A DNA stretch of 31,669 bases from assembly GCA_964642545.1 (NCBI GenBank), contig CAZXQU010000031.1, positions 1-31,669 of the forward strand, written 5' to 3'. The translations under genes were made by a program, and so were the position numbers. Positions 31,637 through 31,669 of the stretch are shown piece by piece; the first letter of the stretch is position 1; every line of letters begins with the position of its first letter. The DNA is from QYOJ01 sp964642545. Lineage in GTDB: Bacteria > Bacteroidota > Bacteroidia > Bacteroidales > FEN-979. Below the pieces are notes generated by a model. That model saw only the letters and a program-made list of their open reading frames with translations. It was not told the DNA's origin and did no database searches.

Positions 31637-31669
31637 ATATCAAATGCATCGTTGTAGACGACGAGCCGT
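31633..31669 (+). CDS. Response regulator, N-terminal fragment (probably LytTR type)
   Basis: Twelve codons, MNIKCIVVDDEP, cut by the window end. The VVDDEP segment is the start of a receiver domain with its acidic pair. The ATG overlaps the kinase stop (ATGA, 31633-31636). Partners of LytS-type kinases in Bacteroidota usually carry a LytTR DNA-binding domain; that part lies outside the window. Confidence 0.85.
   Translation, partial: MNIKCIVVDDEP

Noticed and set aside
1..31669. tRNA, rRNA or transposase genes
   Set aside because: I looked for cloverleaf-like stretches, rRNA signatures and transposase motifs and found none I could support.

Overview
The window reads as a piece of a Bacteroidota chromosome. 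Three things suggest this: type IX secretion (T9SS) C-terminal sorting domains at 13481-14152 and in the decayed gene at 22607-23618; many upstream regions carrying the Bacteroidota -7 element TAnnTTTG, twice with a TTTG -33 box 20 nt upstream; and an almost complete lack of Shine-Dalgarno sequences, infC being the striking exception. A Bacteroidales/Marinilabiliales-like anaerobe or facultative respirer is my inference; no 16S gene is present.

Layout. 1-2491 (minus): thrS followed by infC (3' end outside the window). 2628-6991: small membrane and envelope genes (HdeD-like, a beta-barrel-like protein, an AI-2E exporter-family permease, a secreted Ntn hydrolase, a K+ channel). 6999-13450: a divergent pair of respiratory units, an octaheme TPR lipoprotein to the left and a Rieske / cytochrome b / octaheme cytochrome c operon to the right, sharing a 149-nt control region with a perfect palindrome. 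13481-15897: a T9SS-exported protein followed by two decayed genes (GMC oxidoreductase, class 3 lipase). 15931-21105 (minus): a PorE-like OmpA protein, queE, folD and ffh. 21206-23618: a branched-chain-type substrate-binding lipoprotein and a badly broken T9SS protein. 23664-25460 (minus): argS. 25592-28339: an operon of a COG2403 P-loop protein (cyclic-2,3-diphosphoglycerate-synthetase family) with pyrB and pyrI. 28411-31669: a secreted protein, an AlbA_2/Schlafen-like protein, and a LytS-type histidine kinase overlapping its response regulator.

The most unusual signal is not a gene. About eleven short arrays of degenerate 7-nt (sometimes 8-nt) words are scattered through the window. They are not CRISPRs and not exact tandem repeats: each unit differs, but the 7- or 8-nt rhythm is kept. 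Seven begin at or within a few bases of a stop codon (thrS, the 5085 hydrolase, queE, folD, ffh, pyrI, and the 28411 gene), purine-rich on the sense strand of that gene. Four more lie in frame inside coding sequences (the octaheme cytochrome c, the PorE-like protein, queE, argS), adding low-complexity peptide to otherwise conserved proteins. Another sits exactly where the GMC oxidoreductase remnant loses its 5' part. They recall the short tandemly repeated heptanucleotides known in cyanobacteria, but I know of no description of this pattern in Bacteroidota.

Functionally the window mixes translation and protein targeting (infC, thrS, argS, ffh), folate, queuosine and pyrimidine synthesis, quinol-to-cytochrome electron transfer, and T9SS-related envelope proteins.
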